This document shows, piece after piece, positions 41,874-50,234 of a stretch of 60,034 bases of DNA. The position numbers and the translations under genes are program-made. This stretch comes from Clostridia bacterium (GTDB lineage: Bacteria > Bacillota > Clostridia > Christensenellales > Aristaeellaceae). The notes beneath the pieces were generated by a model. That model ran no database searches and was not told where the DNA came from. It saw only the letters and a list, made by a program, of their open reading frames with translations. The first letter of the stretch is position 1; each line of letters begins with the position of its first letter. Location of the stretch: assembly GCA_017552615.1 (NCBI GenBank), contig JAFZPI010000015.1:1-60034 (forward strand). Reading direction: 5' to 3'.

Positions 41874-43465
41874 TGATCTGTGTCTATGATCCGTTTGAGA
41901 CGGTCGGAGCTTCCCTCGGGGAAGGTGTTCTTTCCCCTATCTCCTGCACGGTGCGGGAAGAAGCCGGTGGCCTCTACGCCCTGACGCTTGTTCTTCCGTT
42001 AACGGATGACGGTGTCTGGCAATCCGTGCGTCCTTTCGCCCTGCTGCGGGTGCCTGTGCCCCGGTGCGAGACACCGGCCGTCAACACGGCAGACAACCTG
42101 ATCGTGGACGCGGGCTGGCAGGTGTGGCAGGTCACCCGGGATCGGGCGGGGCTGTACGCTTCGACCGCCTATATCCGCTACACCGCCTTTGTCAACGGCA
42201 ATCTGTATGTGCGGGGTGACCGGGTGCGGCACAACAGCCGCAACTGGGAGTGCATCACCGCAGCGACCCTCCTGACTCCGTCCGCCGAGAACAGCGCTTC
42301 CTGGCGCGACCTGGGCACAGGAGATCCCGTGCCGAGAGCCTATCTCCCCGCCGGGGAACAGTTCGCGGTTTCAAACGCGGGAGAAACCTGGCTGGAGGTC
42401 AAACGGGCCGACGGCACCCGCGGCTATGTGCGCCGAGCCGACTGTACCTACCTCTACACCCCCGACGCCAATGCCCAGCTCCCCGGGCCGGTCGCGTCCC
42501 GCACCCTGACGGACCAGCTCTTCCGGGTAACGGACGTGCAGATCGACAGCACGACCGGCCTGCTCACCGCCCACGCCCTGCATCTCAGTTATGACGCCAG
42601 CGCGATCCTGCTCGACCGCGTCACCCTGAACCATACGGATCTGCCCACCGCCGTGGCCGCCCTGCGCTCCGCAGCCCTCCCGGACGGCAGCGCCGGGGCC
42701 GCGTCGGTCTTCTGCCAGGGAACAGGCTGCGAGGTCTCCGGCACCTTCACCCGGATGACCCTGACAGCGGCCCTGCTGGACCCTGAGATCGGCCTGGTCC
42801 GGCAAGCCCGGGCAAGACTGGTGCGCGACAATCGTGACTTCTTTCTCCTGCGGAACGAAGAGACTGACAGCGGCCTGCGCCTCACCCACGGCGTCAACCT
42901 GCGTGGCGTCCGCTGGTCCCGGGACTGTGCCGACGTGACCACGCGCCTGCTCCCCGTCGCCCGCGCTGCCGACGGCAGCGACCTGCTCCTCCCGGAGCGC
43001 TTTGTAGACAGTCCGCTGCTCGACCGCTACCCCTTCCCCGTCACCCGTCCGCTGCGGGTCAACGCCCGTGTCGGCCGGGACAACCTGACCGAGGCCAATG
43101 TCTATGCCCGTATGCGAGCCGAAGCGCAGGCACGCCTCGCCATCGGCATCGACCTGCCCCGGACCACGCTGACGGTTGACTTCCTCCTGTTGGGAGACAC
43201 GGAAGAATACAAAGCCTACCGCGATCTGGAACGGTTGACACTCTACGACGTCGTCGAAATCCACCATCCGGATTTGGGTTTGTCTGTCCGCGCTCAGGTC
43301 AAAAGCTATGAATGGGACGCCGTTGCAAAGAGATACACCCGCATCACCCTGGGTGACGTTTTCGGAACAGCTGACCACACTGTCTATGGCTACAGCCTGG
43401 CCGACGGCACCGTCAGCGTACGGAAACTCTCACCCGAAGCAATCGATGAAATCCGGAACGGATAA
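41873..43465 (+). CDS. Tail-associated tip protein (Tal type)
   Basis: 530 aa. N-terminal gp27-like domain (ICVYDPFETVGASLGEG..., ALTLVLPLTDDGVW) and a late segment LTLYDVVEIHHPDLGLSVRAQVKSYEWD typical of phage tail endopeptidase proteins. Between them lie a carbohydrate-binding-like insert near 100-130 (YVRGDRVRHNSRNWECITA) and an SH3-like segment near 160-195. No catalytic residues of a lysin are evident, so it is probably a cell-wall contact tip. The ATG at 41873 overlaps the Dit stop by one base and has GGAGG eight bases upstream. Confidence 0.8.
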   Translation: MICVYDPFETVGASLGEGVLSPISCTVREEAGGLYALTLVLPLTDDGVWQSVRPFALLRVPVPRCETPAVNTADNLIVDAGWQVWQVTRDRAGLYASTAYIRYTAFVNGNLYVRGDRVRHNSRNWECITAATLLTPSAENSASWRDLGTGDPVPRAYLPAGEQFAVSNAGETWLEVKRADGTRGYVRRADCTYLYTPDANAQLPGPVASRTLTDQLFRVTDVQIDSTTGLLTAHALHLSYDASAILLDRVTLNHTDLPTAVAALRSAALPDGSAGAASVFCQGTGCEVSGTFTRMTLTAALLDPEIGLVRQARARLVRDNRDFFLLRNEETDSGLRLTHGVNLRGVRWSRDCADVTTRLLPVARAADGSDLLLPERFVDSPLLDRYPFPVTRPLRVNARVGRDNLTEANVYARMRAEAQARLAIGIDLPRTTLTVDFLLLGDTEEYKAYRDLERLTLYDVVEIHHPDLGLSVRAQVKSYEWDAVAKRYTRITLGDVFGTADHTVYGYSLADGTVSVRKLSPEAIDEIRNG

Positions 43466-43499
43466 TATTAATGAAGAAAAAGGAAGGAGATGAAGTCCC

Positions 43500-44165
43500 A
43501 TCATTCAAAAAAGCGATCTGATTGCCCTGTTCCAAACGATGTACAAAGAAAAGTGGAAATACCTCTGGGGACATGCCGAGCGCGGCTGTGTGGACTGCTC
43601 CGGGGCCTTTGTATGGGCGTACCGGCAGTTGGGAGAAACCATCTACCACGGCTCCAACACGATCGCGCGGCAGCATGTGCAGGAACTGCTCCCGCTCTCT
43701 GAAGCCAAACCGGGAATGGCCGCCTTCAAGATCCGCAAACCCGGCGCGAGAGGTTACGCGATTCCGAAGAGGTTTCAGGCAGGCGGAAGCGCGTATAACG
43801 GCGACCTGAACGACTATTACCACATCGGCCTGGTGGACGAAGATGGCAAGCACGTCCTCAATGCCCAGAGTGAAAAGGCCGGCTTCACCCGCACGCTAAT
43901 TTCGAAATGGCACGCCGTTGGCGCTCTGTCCTCTGTCCAATACGAAGAAATCCCCATGCGGATCATGACCGTCACCAGCGAGAACGGCCTGCCAGTACGA
44001 GTCCGGAAGGCTCCGTCAAAGTCTGCGGCCATCATCGCCAAACTGGCCGTCGGAACGCCTGTCATTGCGGGTGAAGAGCGGAATGGCTGGCGGGAGATCG
44101 TCTTCGGGGACGAGAGCGGATATATGATGAGCCGGTGCCTGCGGAACGCAGGTGAAACAGAATGA
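43500..44165 (+). CDS. NlpC/P60 endolysin with SH3 domain, apparent ATC start
   Basis: 221 aa if begun at ATC 43500. NlpC/P60 fold with catalytic Cys33 in GCVDCSGAFVWAY and His in YYHIGLV; a bacterial SH3 domain ends the protein (about 160-215, LPVRVRKAPSKSAAII). It should cut peptidoglycan peptides. AAGGAG sits ten bases before ATC, and IQKSDLIALFQTMYKEKW fits the family's usual beginning, while the first ATG (43539) lacks a ribosome site and lies inside the domain. So either an AUC start or a start-codon mutation. Confidence 0.8.
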   Translation: MIQKSDLIALFQTMYKEKWKYLWGHAERGCVDCSGAFVWAYRQLGETIYHGSNTIARQHVQELLPLSEAKPGMAAFKIRKPGARGYAIPKRFQAGGSAYNGDLNDYYHIGLVDEDGKHVLNAQSEKAGFTRTLISKWHAVGALSSVQYEEIPMRIMTVTSENGLPVRVRKAPSKSAAIIAKLAVGTPVIAGEERNGWREIVFGDESGYMMSRCLRNAGETE

Positions 44166-44395
44166 AGCGAGGAAACACGATGAAGCGAAAGACAAAACGG
44201 AACTGGATCGCTTGGGCCCGAGCCGCCGGGCTGCGGGCGGTCCGCACCTTTGCCGAAGCCATGCTTGCCTATATCGGCACCGGAGCCCTGGTGCTCGGGG
44301 ATGTCTGCTGGTCCGGAGCTCTGTCTGCCGGCGCATTGGGCGCTGTCAGCGCCCTGCTGCTGGCCCTTGCGGGGCTCCCGGAAGCCGATTCCTGA
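44162..44395 (+). CDS. Phage r1t-like holin
   Basis: 77 aa. Basic N-terminus, then two membrane helices (about 26-48 and 53-70) with AEAMLAYIGTGALVLGDVCW and a final LLLALAGLPE, the pattern of r1t-type holins. It would release the endolysin across the membrane. The ATG overlaps the endolysin stop (ATGA); a second start at 44180 with GAGGAA upstream is equally good. Last gene of the cassette. Confidence 0.85.
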   Translation: MKRGNTMKRKTKRNWIAWARAAGLRAVRTFAEAMLAYIGTGALVLGDVCWSGALSAGALGAVSALLLALAGLPEADS

Positions 44396-44447
44396 CCTGT
44401 AGAGCAGGAAAAATACAATCATTTCCATCATCAATGGCATAAAAACC

Positions 44448-44476
44448 TTGCGTTTTTGGCCAAGTGGTGCTATGAT
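44448..44476 (+). promoter_or_regulatory. Promoter of the small protein gene at 44571
   Basis: TTGCGT (44448-44453), 17 bases, TATGAT (44471-44476). The leader of about 88 bases contains GC-rich hairpins. Confidence 0.6.
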
Positions 44477-44570
44477 AGCCCCCGGCGCGGAAAAGGATCC
44501 CGCGCAAGCATCACACCGCGCCCGACTTCACACTCGGTGGAGCGGCGGGCGCAGAAAGAAGAGGCATCAT

Positions 44571-44804
44571 ATGCAGAAAGTCATTTGCAAGGTCACGTAC
44601 GACACCGATACCGCCGAGCTCCTGGGCAAGAAGACCGAGGGCGCTTTCGGGGATCCGGCAGGCTATGAAGAGTGCCTGTTCAAGACTCCCGACGGGAAGT
44701 TCTTCCTGTACGGCAACGGCGGCGAAGCTTCTGTCTACGCCGAAGAGACCATCAAGCGCCTCGCCGCTGCCAAGGCGGACGAGTGGCTGGCGGCCAACAA
44801 GTGA
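44571..44804 (+). CDS. Small conserved protein of Clostridia
   Basis: 77 aa, starting MQKVICKVTYDTDTAELLGK, with GDPAGYEECLFKTPDGKFFLYGNGG and AEETIKRLAAAKADEWL. I have seen this compact family in many Clostridia, often next to phage or plasmid genes, but no function is known. GAAGAGG precedes the ATG. It has its own promoter and a strong terminator, so it is a single-gene unit. Confidence 0.75.
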   Translation: MQKVICKVTYDTDTAELLGKKTEGAFGDPAGYEECLFKTPDGKFFLYGNGGEASVYAEETIKRLAAAKADEWLAANK

Positions 44805-44813
44805 CCCACGAAA

Positions 44814-44841
44814 GCCCCGCATCACACGGTGCGGGGTTTTT
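44814..44841 (+). terminator. Terminator of the small protein gene
   Basis: GCCCCGCA/TGCGGGG(T) stem followed by TTTTT. Confidence 0.85.
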
Positions 44842-44865
44842 GCGTGGGAACATGAACCGGACAAA

Positions 44866-44890
44866 GAAAAACCCCGCATCACTGCGGGGG
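44866..44890 (-). terminator. Terminator of the PspC gene
   Basis: CCCCGCA/TGCGGGG stem; on the minus strand TTTTT follows. Nearly the same stem as the neighbouring plus-strand terminator. Confidence 0.8.
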
Positions 44891-44925
44891 AAAACAGGAA
44901 GTAGGGGGCAGCGCGGGTCCACAGA

Positions 44926-45123
44926 TCAATGGACCTCGTTGCCGCTGTCGGCGCTCGGCATGATGATGGCCGCCACGATGTAAGCGAGCAGGCCGCTGCC
45001 AAAGATGATGGAGAAGCCCACAAAGCCCAGGCGGACGATGGTGGGGTCGATGTTGAAGTATTCGGCAATTCCGCCGCAAACGCCGCAGATCATCTTGTTG
45101 TTGCTCTTGTGAAGGGTCTTCAT
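44926..45123 (-). CDS. PspC domain protein
   Basis: 65 aa. A single PspC domain: LHKSNNKMICGVCGGIAEYFNIDPTIVRL then a membrane helix (about 34-55, FVGFSIIFGSGLLAYIVAAIIM). PspC proteins sense or buffer envelope stress. GGAGGAA precedes the ATG. The leader contains a strong hairpin GCAAGCT/AGCTTGC (45156-45176). Confidence 0.92.
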   Translation of the reverse strand: MKTLHKSNNKMICGVCGGIAEYFNIDPTIVRLGFVGFSIIFGSGLLAYIVAAIIMPSADSGNEVH

Positions 45124-45182
45124 ATCCGTTTCCTCCTCAGTCGGTTCTCATTGGTGCAAGCTCAATCTCAGCTTGCAGGCAC

Positions 45183-45211
45183 ATCATACCGCGGTCACGG
45201 ATGAGAAACAA
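45183..45211 (-). promoter_or_regulatory. Promoter of the PspC gene
   Basis: TTGTTT (45211-45206), 17 bases, TATGAT (45188-45183). Confidence 0.55.
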
Positions 45212-45271
45212 GAGGGTTGGATGAGAAAAAGATTAGAAGATTGTGAAAGGGTTGGCAGGAAGGAAAAGCTC

Positions 45272-45300
45272 TTGCAATTCTTTCAGCTAATGGTTATCAT
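45272..45300 (+). promoter_or_regulatory. Promoter of the orphan gene at 45344
   Basis: TTGCAA (45272-45277), 17 bases, TATCAT (45295-45300). Confidence 0.6.
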
Positions 45301-45343
45301 ATTCTTACATCCTGAAAAATAGCGAGTGTTAAGGAGGGCAGCC

Positions 45344-45700
45344 ATGACAAGCATGAAAGAGATCGAACAGTTGATTGCTTCGTTGGATAATACCGGTCAT
45401 CTGTTGTATTCTTGCCCAGACAACCCATATGAATCAATCTATATCCGCGCAAAGATTTCCGAAGGGTCACTTACGATCACAGATGAAGAGTCTGAACATG
45501 CTCCCGGTGGTGGTTCATCTTTAGAAGAATTGAAATTTGACACAATGAATACACAGAAAGTCTTTCTTTTCTTACTCGAAATCGATCCAAATCCATACCT
45601 CGCTCTATCATCCATGATGAGTTATATGCAAAGAACAAAAGTCTTTCAAGCAGCCTGTCAAGTCAGAAGCATTCAATTCCAGAAAAAACTGTTCTTATAG
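45344..45700 (+). CDS. Orphan protein, AT-rich gene
   Basis: 118 aa, cytoplasmic, no signal or membrane segment. Pattern: helix (MKEIEQLIASLDNTGHLLY), acidic middle (DEESEHAPGGGSSLEELKFD), FLFLLEIDPNPYLALSSMM near 85. I recognise no family. AAGGAGG precedes the ATG. Base composition and codons are much more AT-rich than the neighbours, which suggests recent transfer. Size and acidity resemble immunity proteins (speculative). Confidence 0.6.
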   Translation: MTSMKEIEQLIASLDNTGHLLYSCPDNPYESIYIRAKISEGSLTITDEESEHAPGGGSSLEELKFDTMNTQKVFLFLLEIDPNPYLALSSMMSYMQRTKVFQAACQVRSIQFQKKLFL

Positions 45701-45860
45701 ACATCTCTTCAGATAAAGATTTCATGTTACAAAAGCCTAAGCCACACTGATCGTAACACTATGACTGATTTAGAGAATATCTCCGATTCTCTTCTATATA
45801 ATCAAGAAAGGCATATTTCGAAAAGCTGACAACTATCTTTTGAAAGAGGTGAATTGAAAA

Positions 45861-46298
45861 ATGAAGGAGAAAATTCTTGGGTATCTGCAACTGGAAGCAG
45901 AATCGAAACTAAAAGAACAGCTGCGGCATTTGTTCTCAGCTATCGCAGGAAGAAGCGCCACTCATGAATATCAAAATGAAAATGAGTGGACAATTGAATA
46001 TGAGGATGGTGGGTCGTTCCACTCGGATTATCACTATATCAAGCACGCAATCAAGCTATTAAAATCTAAGCCCAAAGAGCGCGACAGCTACAAGCCCGAT
46101 TTTACTTGGAAATCATATCAGGATGCACCTGCTGAATACCTAAAGGATTATGACTGGGAACTCATTGAAATCCGCGAATCAAAAGTTCCATTCTCGGATG
46201 CAGAACTCCAAGAATATATTATACGAATTAACAGCTCATCTGACCATTTGAAGGTTCCCCTGTGGATTGTGCTGGAATATGAATCAGGCATCAGCTAA
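45861..46298 (+). CDS. Orphan protein, AT-rich gene
   Basis: 145 aa, cytoplasmic and charged: an N-terminal helix (KILGYLQLEAESKLKEQLRHLF), a central WTIEYEDGGSFHSDYHYIKHAIKLL and a late VPFSDAELQEYIIRINSSSD. No family recognised. AAAGAGG precedes the ATG; a TATAAT at 45797-45802 may be its -10. AT-rich like the gene at 45344, and the two may have arrived together. Confidence 0.55.
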   Translation: MKEKILGYLQLEAESKLKEQLRHLFSAIAGRSATHEYQNENEWTIEYEDGGSFHSDYHYIKHAIKLLKSKPKERDSYKPDFTWKSYQDAPAEYLKDYDWELIEIRESKVPFSDAELQEYIIRINSSSDHLKVPLWIVLEYESGIS

Positions 46299-46361
46299 AG
46301 CTAATATGAATCTATTACCTACAACAAGGAGTAACACCACAGCCCAAAGGAGGCCCACCCC

Positions 46362-47003
46362 ATGAACAACCCCCACCGCCGCGATATGGAACTCCCCTAT
46401 ATCTCCGACAGCGCCGTCTTTGAAGAGCAGAAACGCGCGCGCCGCCTGACCCAGGAACTGAACACCATGGATCGCTCGGACCTGGAAGGCATCTCGAAGA
46501 AGTGCGAGGAACTCCTGGGCAAGTCCGACCGCCCGTTCATCAACCCGCCCTTCTACTGCGACTACGGCACCCACATCGAGATGGGCCGCAACTGCTTCAT
46601 GAACTATAACTGCTGCATCCTCGATGTCGCAAAGGTGGTCATCGGCGACAACCTGCAGTGCGGACCGAACGTGGCCATCTACACCGCCGGCCACCCGCTC
46701 CACCCCGACGCCCGGAACTCCGCGCTGGAGTACGGCATCGGCGTAACGATCGGCGACAACGTGTGGATCGGCGGGAACACGGTGATCCTGCCCGGCGTAA
46801 CCGTCGGCGACTGCGCGGTCATTGGCGCGGGCTCGGTGGTAACGAAGGACGTCCCGGCCTGGACCATTGTCGCCGGAAATCCCGCCCGGGTTATTCGGAA
46901 GATCACCGATGCCGACAAGCAAACCTATTACCGCGACCGCAAGTTTGACGATGAGGCCTGGGAGGTTTTGAAGAAGCTGTATCCGGATTGGGAGAGGGAA
47001 TGA
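46362..47003 (+). CDS. Maltose/galactoside O-acetyltransferase family
   Basis: 213 aa. N-terminal Mac domain (about 10-60) and a left-handed beta-helix of hexapeptide repeats (CILDVAKVVIGDNLQCGPNV..., VTIGDNVWIGGNTVILPGVTVG). The active-site His is in YTAGHPLHP near 109. Acetyl-CoA dependent sugar acetylation. AAAGGAGG precedes the ATG. The C-terminus is followed directly by palindromic repeats. Confidence 0.93.
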   Translation: MNNPHRRDMELPYISDSAVFEEQKRARRLTQELNTMDRSDLEGISKKCEELLGKSDRPFINPPFYCDYGTHIEMGRNCFMNYNCCILDVAKVVIGDNLQCGPNVAIYTAGHPLHPDARNSALEYGIGVTIGDNVWIGGNTVILPGVTVGDCAVIGAGSVVTKDVPAWTIVAGNPARVIRKITDADKQTYYRDRKFDDEAWEVLKKLYPDWERE

Positions 47004-47008
47004 GAGAA

Positions 47009-47110
47009 CCCTCTCTGTCGCTTCGCGACATCTCCCCCAAAGGGGGAGACAAGACAGTTGGTGAACTTGTCTCTCCCTCTGGGAGAGGTGCCCCGAAGGG
47101 GCGGAGAGGG
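47009..47110. repeat. REP-like inverted element
   Basis: CCCTCTC at the left matches GAGAGGG at the right; each arm has its own hairpin (CTCCCCCAAAGGGGGAG and CTCCCTCTGGGAG). Same plan as the element at 30932, different sequence. Confidence 0.75.
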
Positions 47111-47118
47111 TCGACAAA

Positions 47119-47170
47119 AGGCTCCCCAGCTCGGCTGGGGAGCTGTCACCGCGAAGCGGTGACTGAGGGG
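47119..47170. repeat. REP-like palindromic unit
   Basis: GGCTCCCCAG/CTGGGGAGC hairpin, then TCACCGC/GCGGTGA hairpin, then GAGGGG. Inverse of the unit at 37770-37813. It lies just past the stop of the convergent protease gene and may act as its transcript end. Confidence 0.7.
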
Positions 47171-47181
47171 CAACCCTCACT

Positions 47182-50073
47182 TTACATCTTCGTAACCTTC
47201 CATCCTTCATCCAGCCCTTCCAGCGCCGCCTGGCTGCCGACAATGCAGCGGCGGCTCTTTTCGACTATTTGAGTGAAAAGGGGCAGGCGGGCCAGGATGT
47301 CGTTCTTCTTCATGGCCAGCATAGCAGCGCGGTCAGCCCGGCGTTCTTCTCGCGTGATGCCGGAGAACCAGGCCCAGTCGGCGCCGGTGCCCAGATCCGC
47401 CGGGGACTGCAGGGGCTCGCTGTTGCCGATAGCGGAGATGATGTAGCGGTCGAGACCCTCGTCGCTCTCCACAAAAGCCTTCAGGAAGTCGGCGGTGTGA
47501 TCGAAAACGGACTCACTGCCGACCGGAGAGGGATCGCGGAAGGAGTGGAAAGCGATATTGCCGCTGTACTGGGACATGAACCCGCAGCCGTAGGCCCCGC
47601 CCTTGACGCGGATCTCATTCCACAGGTAACCGTATGTCAGCACGCCTTCAAGAACGCTGAGATCCGGGGCCCATTTCTCTCCGAGTACATTGGCGTGCGT
47701 CGCCAGCGCCGCGAAGGAAACGCCCGCAGGAATCACGACCGCTTCTTTCTCAAAGCTGTCGCTAACGGGGAGTGTAAGCGTTTCCGGAACTGTGCCCTCG
47801 CCCTTGGCAAAACGCAGGGGCAGGCTGTCCATCAGCGGGTTCCGGCGGGTAGCGGTCTGGCTCACGATCAGGCGGTTACGGGTGAAGAACGTGTCCCGGG
47901 TGCGCTCCGCCAGGGCGATCAGGCCGTCAACGCGCTCGTCAAAATGGTCGCGCAGGTCGGTCAGCCACTTCAGATAGGTGAGGCCACTCATCTGCTCGCC
48001 CAGATAGCCGGACGCGGAGAAACTGCTCTTGGCCCGCGTGACCGCATACCGGGTGCCCGAATAGAGCACGGACTGGGTCATCTGCTCGATCTGCTGGTTC
48101 AGCAGGTCTCGGATGGTCTTTTTGTCGTTGTATTGGGTATCAGTCAGGATCTCCGCGACGAGGTCTGCGCCGTCCTCGGCACACTCGTCGAGGCTAGAGA
48201 ACGTCACCTTCAGCACAGGTTTGGCCGTCGTGCGGTCTCCGGTGTCATAGCCGCTGCCGTCCAGATTGAAACGGCCCAGCTTCTGCTTGATCAACCGGTT
48301 CAATTCGCTGACCGTGTGTTTTGAAGTCGGAAGGTTCCGCATCAGGCTCAGCATGAAGGTCTGGGCCTGCATGTCCTCGATGGACTGGTCGGTGATGGCA
48401 AAGTACAGCGCGCTGTGCACAATGCCGTTGGATGCCACGGGGTGGAACAGCGTGCGGACACCGTTCGTCTCCCCGACTTCGGTCTCCGTCCAGAAGGGCT
48501 CCGGCGAGACATCCTTGAGCTCCAGTTGGGGCAAGGTCGCCGTCTGCTCGGCGGTGTCAGGTGTGTTGTGCCAGCGCTCAAGCTCGGCAAACTCGGCAAT
48601 CACCTGCGCGCGATCGGCGTCGGTCCAGTCGGCGGAAGCCGCCTCAAGGCGGGCCTGTTCGGCTTTGCGCTTTTCCTCACCGCGAGTCTTCGAGGGCACG
48701 AGGCAGGCTTCGCAGAGATGATCATCGTCCAGGAGCATATCCCGGAGGACATCGGCGTAATAGTCCGTGTCAAGAGCTTCGCGAAGTTCTTTGATGACCG
48801 GACCGTTCAGGAGATAGAGCATCGGGTCGCCGCCGTGCAGCCAGGAACCCAGCGCGGTAATGCAGCGGATCAGGCCCGCGGGTTCATGACGATCCTTCAG
48901 GCGGTATTCCGCCTGGTCGAGCTGGGCCTCGAGTGCCGCGCGGTCCAGGCCCTTTTCAAGCTGGGCTTCAACCGTCTCACGGACGATCTTCCGCAGGGCG
49001 TCGCGGTGCTTTTCTTCGGTGTTGCGCAGGGTAACGGTGACGATGGGCTGGGCAATCTCGGGCGAAATGTCGATACTGACATCCTGGGCAAGGCCGCTGT
49101 CGAGGATCGCTTTGGTCAGCGGGGCCTCGACCGAATCTGTCAGCCAGGTCGCAACGATGTTAGCGGCGGAGATGCGCTTGCGATCCTGCCAGTCGCAGAG
49201 GATCTTGCCGAAAGTGATGTAGGCCTTATTGGCCTCGTCCTCCTCGTCACCGATCTCATAGGGAACGGTGACGCGCTTTGCCGCGACAGGCGTCTGCATG
49301 GCGATCCCGGGTGTCTCCCTCGGCGCGCCGAAGCGGGAGAGGTATTCCTCATCCATCAACCGCAGCACTTCGTCCAGCGGCACCGCGCCGTCGAGCCAGA
49401 TGCGTGCGTTCCCGGGATGGTAGAAAGTACGATGCGCGTCAAGGAAGCGCTCATAGGTCAGCTCCGGGATGTGCTCCGGGTCGCCGCCAGAATCCTTACC
49501 GTAGCAGGAGTCCGGGAAGATCAGCATCTGCAGCTGACGAGTCAGCTGCTCATCCACGGAAGCATAGGCGCCCTTCATCTCGTTAAAGACCACGCCGTTG
49601 TAGGTGGGGGTCGTCTCCCCTTCCTTCATCTCATAGTGCCAACCCTCCTGGCGGAAGATGTTCGGGTTGGTGTAGACCGCCGGGCAGAACACCGCGTCAA
49701 GATACACCTGCGTCAGGTTCAGGAAGTCCTGGTCATTGCGGCTGGACACGGGATAGATCGTCTTGTCCGGGAAGGTGATTGCATTCAAAAATGTGTTCAT
49801 GGAGCCCTTGAGCAGGTCCAGGAAAGGTTCTTTCACCGGATAGCGCTCCGAGCCGCCCAGTACCGAGTGCTCGAGGATGTGGAACACGCCGGTGTCGTCC
49901 CAGGGGACTGTCTTGAAGCCCACGCAGAAGAGTTTGTTGCTCTCCCCATTGTCCATCCAGCAAAGCTGTGCGCCGGTGCGCTCGTGCCGCATCTCCCAAA
50001 GCGTGCCTTCCAGTTCCTCGCTCTCGCGGCAATTGATAACGGTAAAGCCATGAATGGTGTCGCCGATTTTCAT
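47182..50073 (-). CDS. M16C metallopeptidase (presequence protease type)
   Basis: 963 aa, full length for the M16C group. The inverted zinc motif HILEH is at 65-69 (TGVFHILEHSVLGGSERYPVKEPF), with the third ligand Glu expected in the NEMKGAYASVDEQ region near 140. Two homologous halves with a hinge form a closed chamber that degrades peptides up to about 70 residues. No signal peptide, so cytoplasmic. AAAGGAG precedes the ATG. In bacteria a role in clearing leader or signal peptides is likely but unproven. Confidence 0.93.
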   Translation of the reverse strand: MKIGDTIHGFTVINCRESEELEGTLWEMRHERTGAQLCWMDNGESNKLFCVGFKTVPWDDTGVFHILEHSVLGGSERYPVKEPFLDLLKGSMNTFLNAITFPDKTIYPVSSRNDQDFLNLTQVYLDAVFCPAVYTNPNIFRQEGWHYEMKEGETTPTYNGVVFNEMKGAYASVDEQLTRQLQMLIFPDSCYGKDSGGDPEHIPELTYERFLDAHRTFYHPGNARIWLDGAVPLDEVLRLMDEEYLSRFGAPRETPGIAMQTPVAAKRVTVPYEIGDEEDEANKAYITFGKILCDWQDRKRISAANIVATWLTDSVEAPLTKAILDSGLAQDVSIDISPEIAQPIVTVTLRNTEEKHRDALRKIVRETVEAQLEKGLDRAALEAQLDQAEYRLKDRHEPAGLIRCITALGSWLHGGDPMLYLLNGPVIKELREALDTDYYADVLRDMLLDDDHLCEACLVPSKTRGEEKRKAEQARLEAASADWTDADRAQVIAEFAELERWHNTPDTAEQTATLPQLELKDVSPEPFWTETEVGETNGVRTLFHPVASNGIVHSALYFAITDQSIEDMQAQTFMLSLMRNLPTSKHTVSELNRLIKQKLGRFNLDGSGYDTGDRTTAKPVLKVTFSSLDECAEDGADLVAEILTDTQYNDKKTIRDLLNQQIEQMTQSVLYSGTRYAVTRAKSSFSASGYLGEQMSGLTYLKWLTDLRDHFDERVDGLIALAERTRDTFFTRNRLIVSQTATRRNPLMDSLPLRFAKGEGTVPETLTLPVSDSFEKEAVVIPAGVSFAALATHANVLGEKWAPDLSVLEGVLTYGYLWNEIRVKGGAYGCGFMSQYSGNIAFHSFRDPSPVGSESVFDHTADFLKAFVESDEGLDRYIISAIGNSEPLQSPADLGTGADWAWFSGITREERRADRAAMLAMKKNDILARLPLFTQIVEKSRRCIVGSQAALEGLDEGWKVTKM

Positions 50074-50170
50074 TCGCGTATCTCCTTTTTCTCCGGGACC
50101 CGAACCCCGGTTGATTATGGATTGTAATTCCCCGCCAAACATGGTACACTGTCTGCGCGGTGATGGATTG

Positions 50171-50200
50171 ATTGTACCCCATCGGCGCGGGGTGTGTCAA
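50171..50200 (-). promoter_or_regulatory. Promoter of the M16C protease gene
   Basis: TTGACA (50200-50195), 18 bases, TACAAT (50176-50171). Confidence 0.6.
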
Positions 50201-50234
50201 GGTGGATGGTCCATAGAGAGCAGAGGGCATTTTG

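Noticed and set aside
43490-43702. ATG at 43490 as the start of the endolysin
   Set aside because: It is in a different frame from the NlpC/P60 domain and lies inside the ribosome binding site.
50095-50111. T-arm-like CCGGGGTTCGGGTCCCGG upstream of the protease gene
   Set aside because: Only a short perfect hairpin; no other tRNA arm can be built around it.
48415-50127. 570-codon plus-strand frame opposite the M16C protease
   Set aside because: Shadow of a well-supported 963-residue protease with the HILEH motif.
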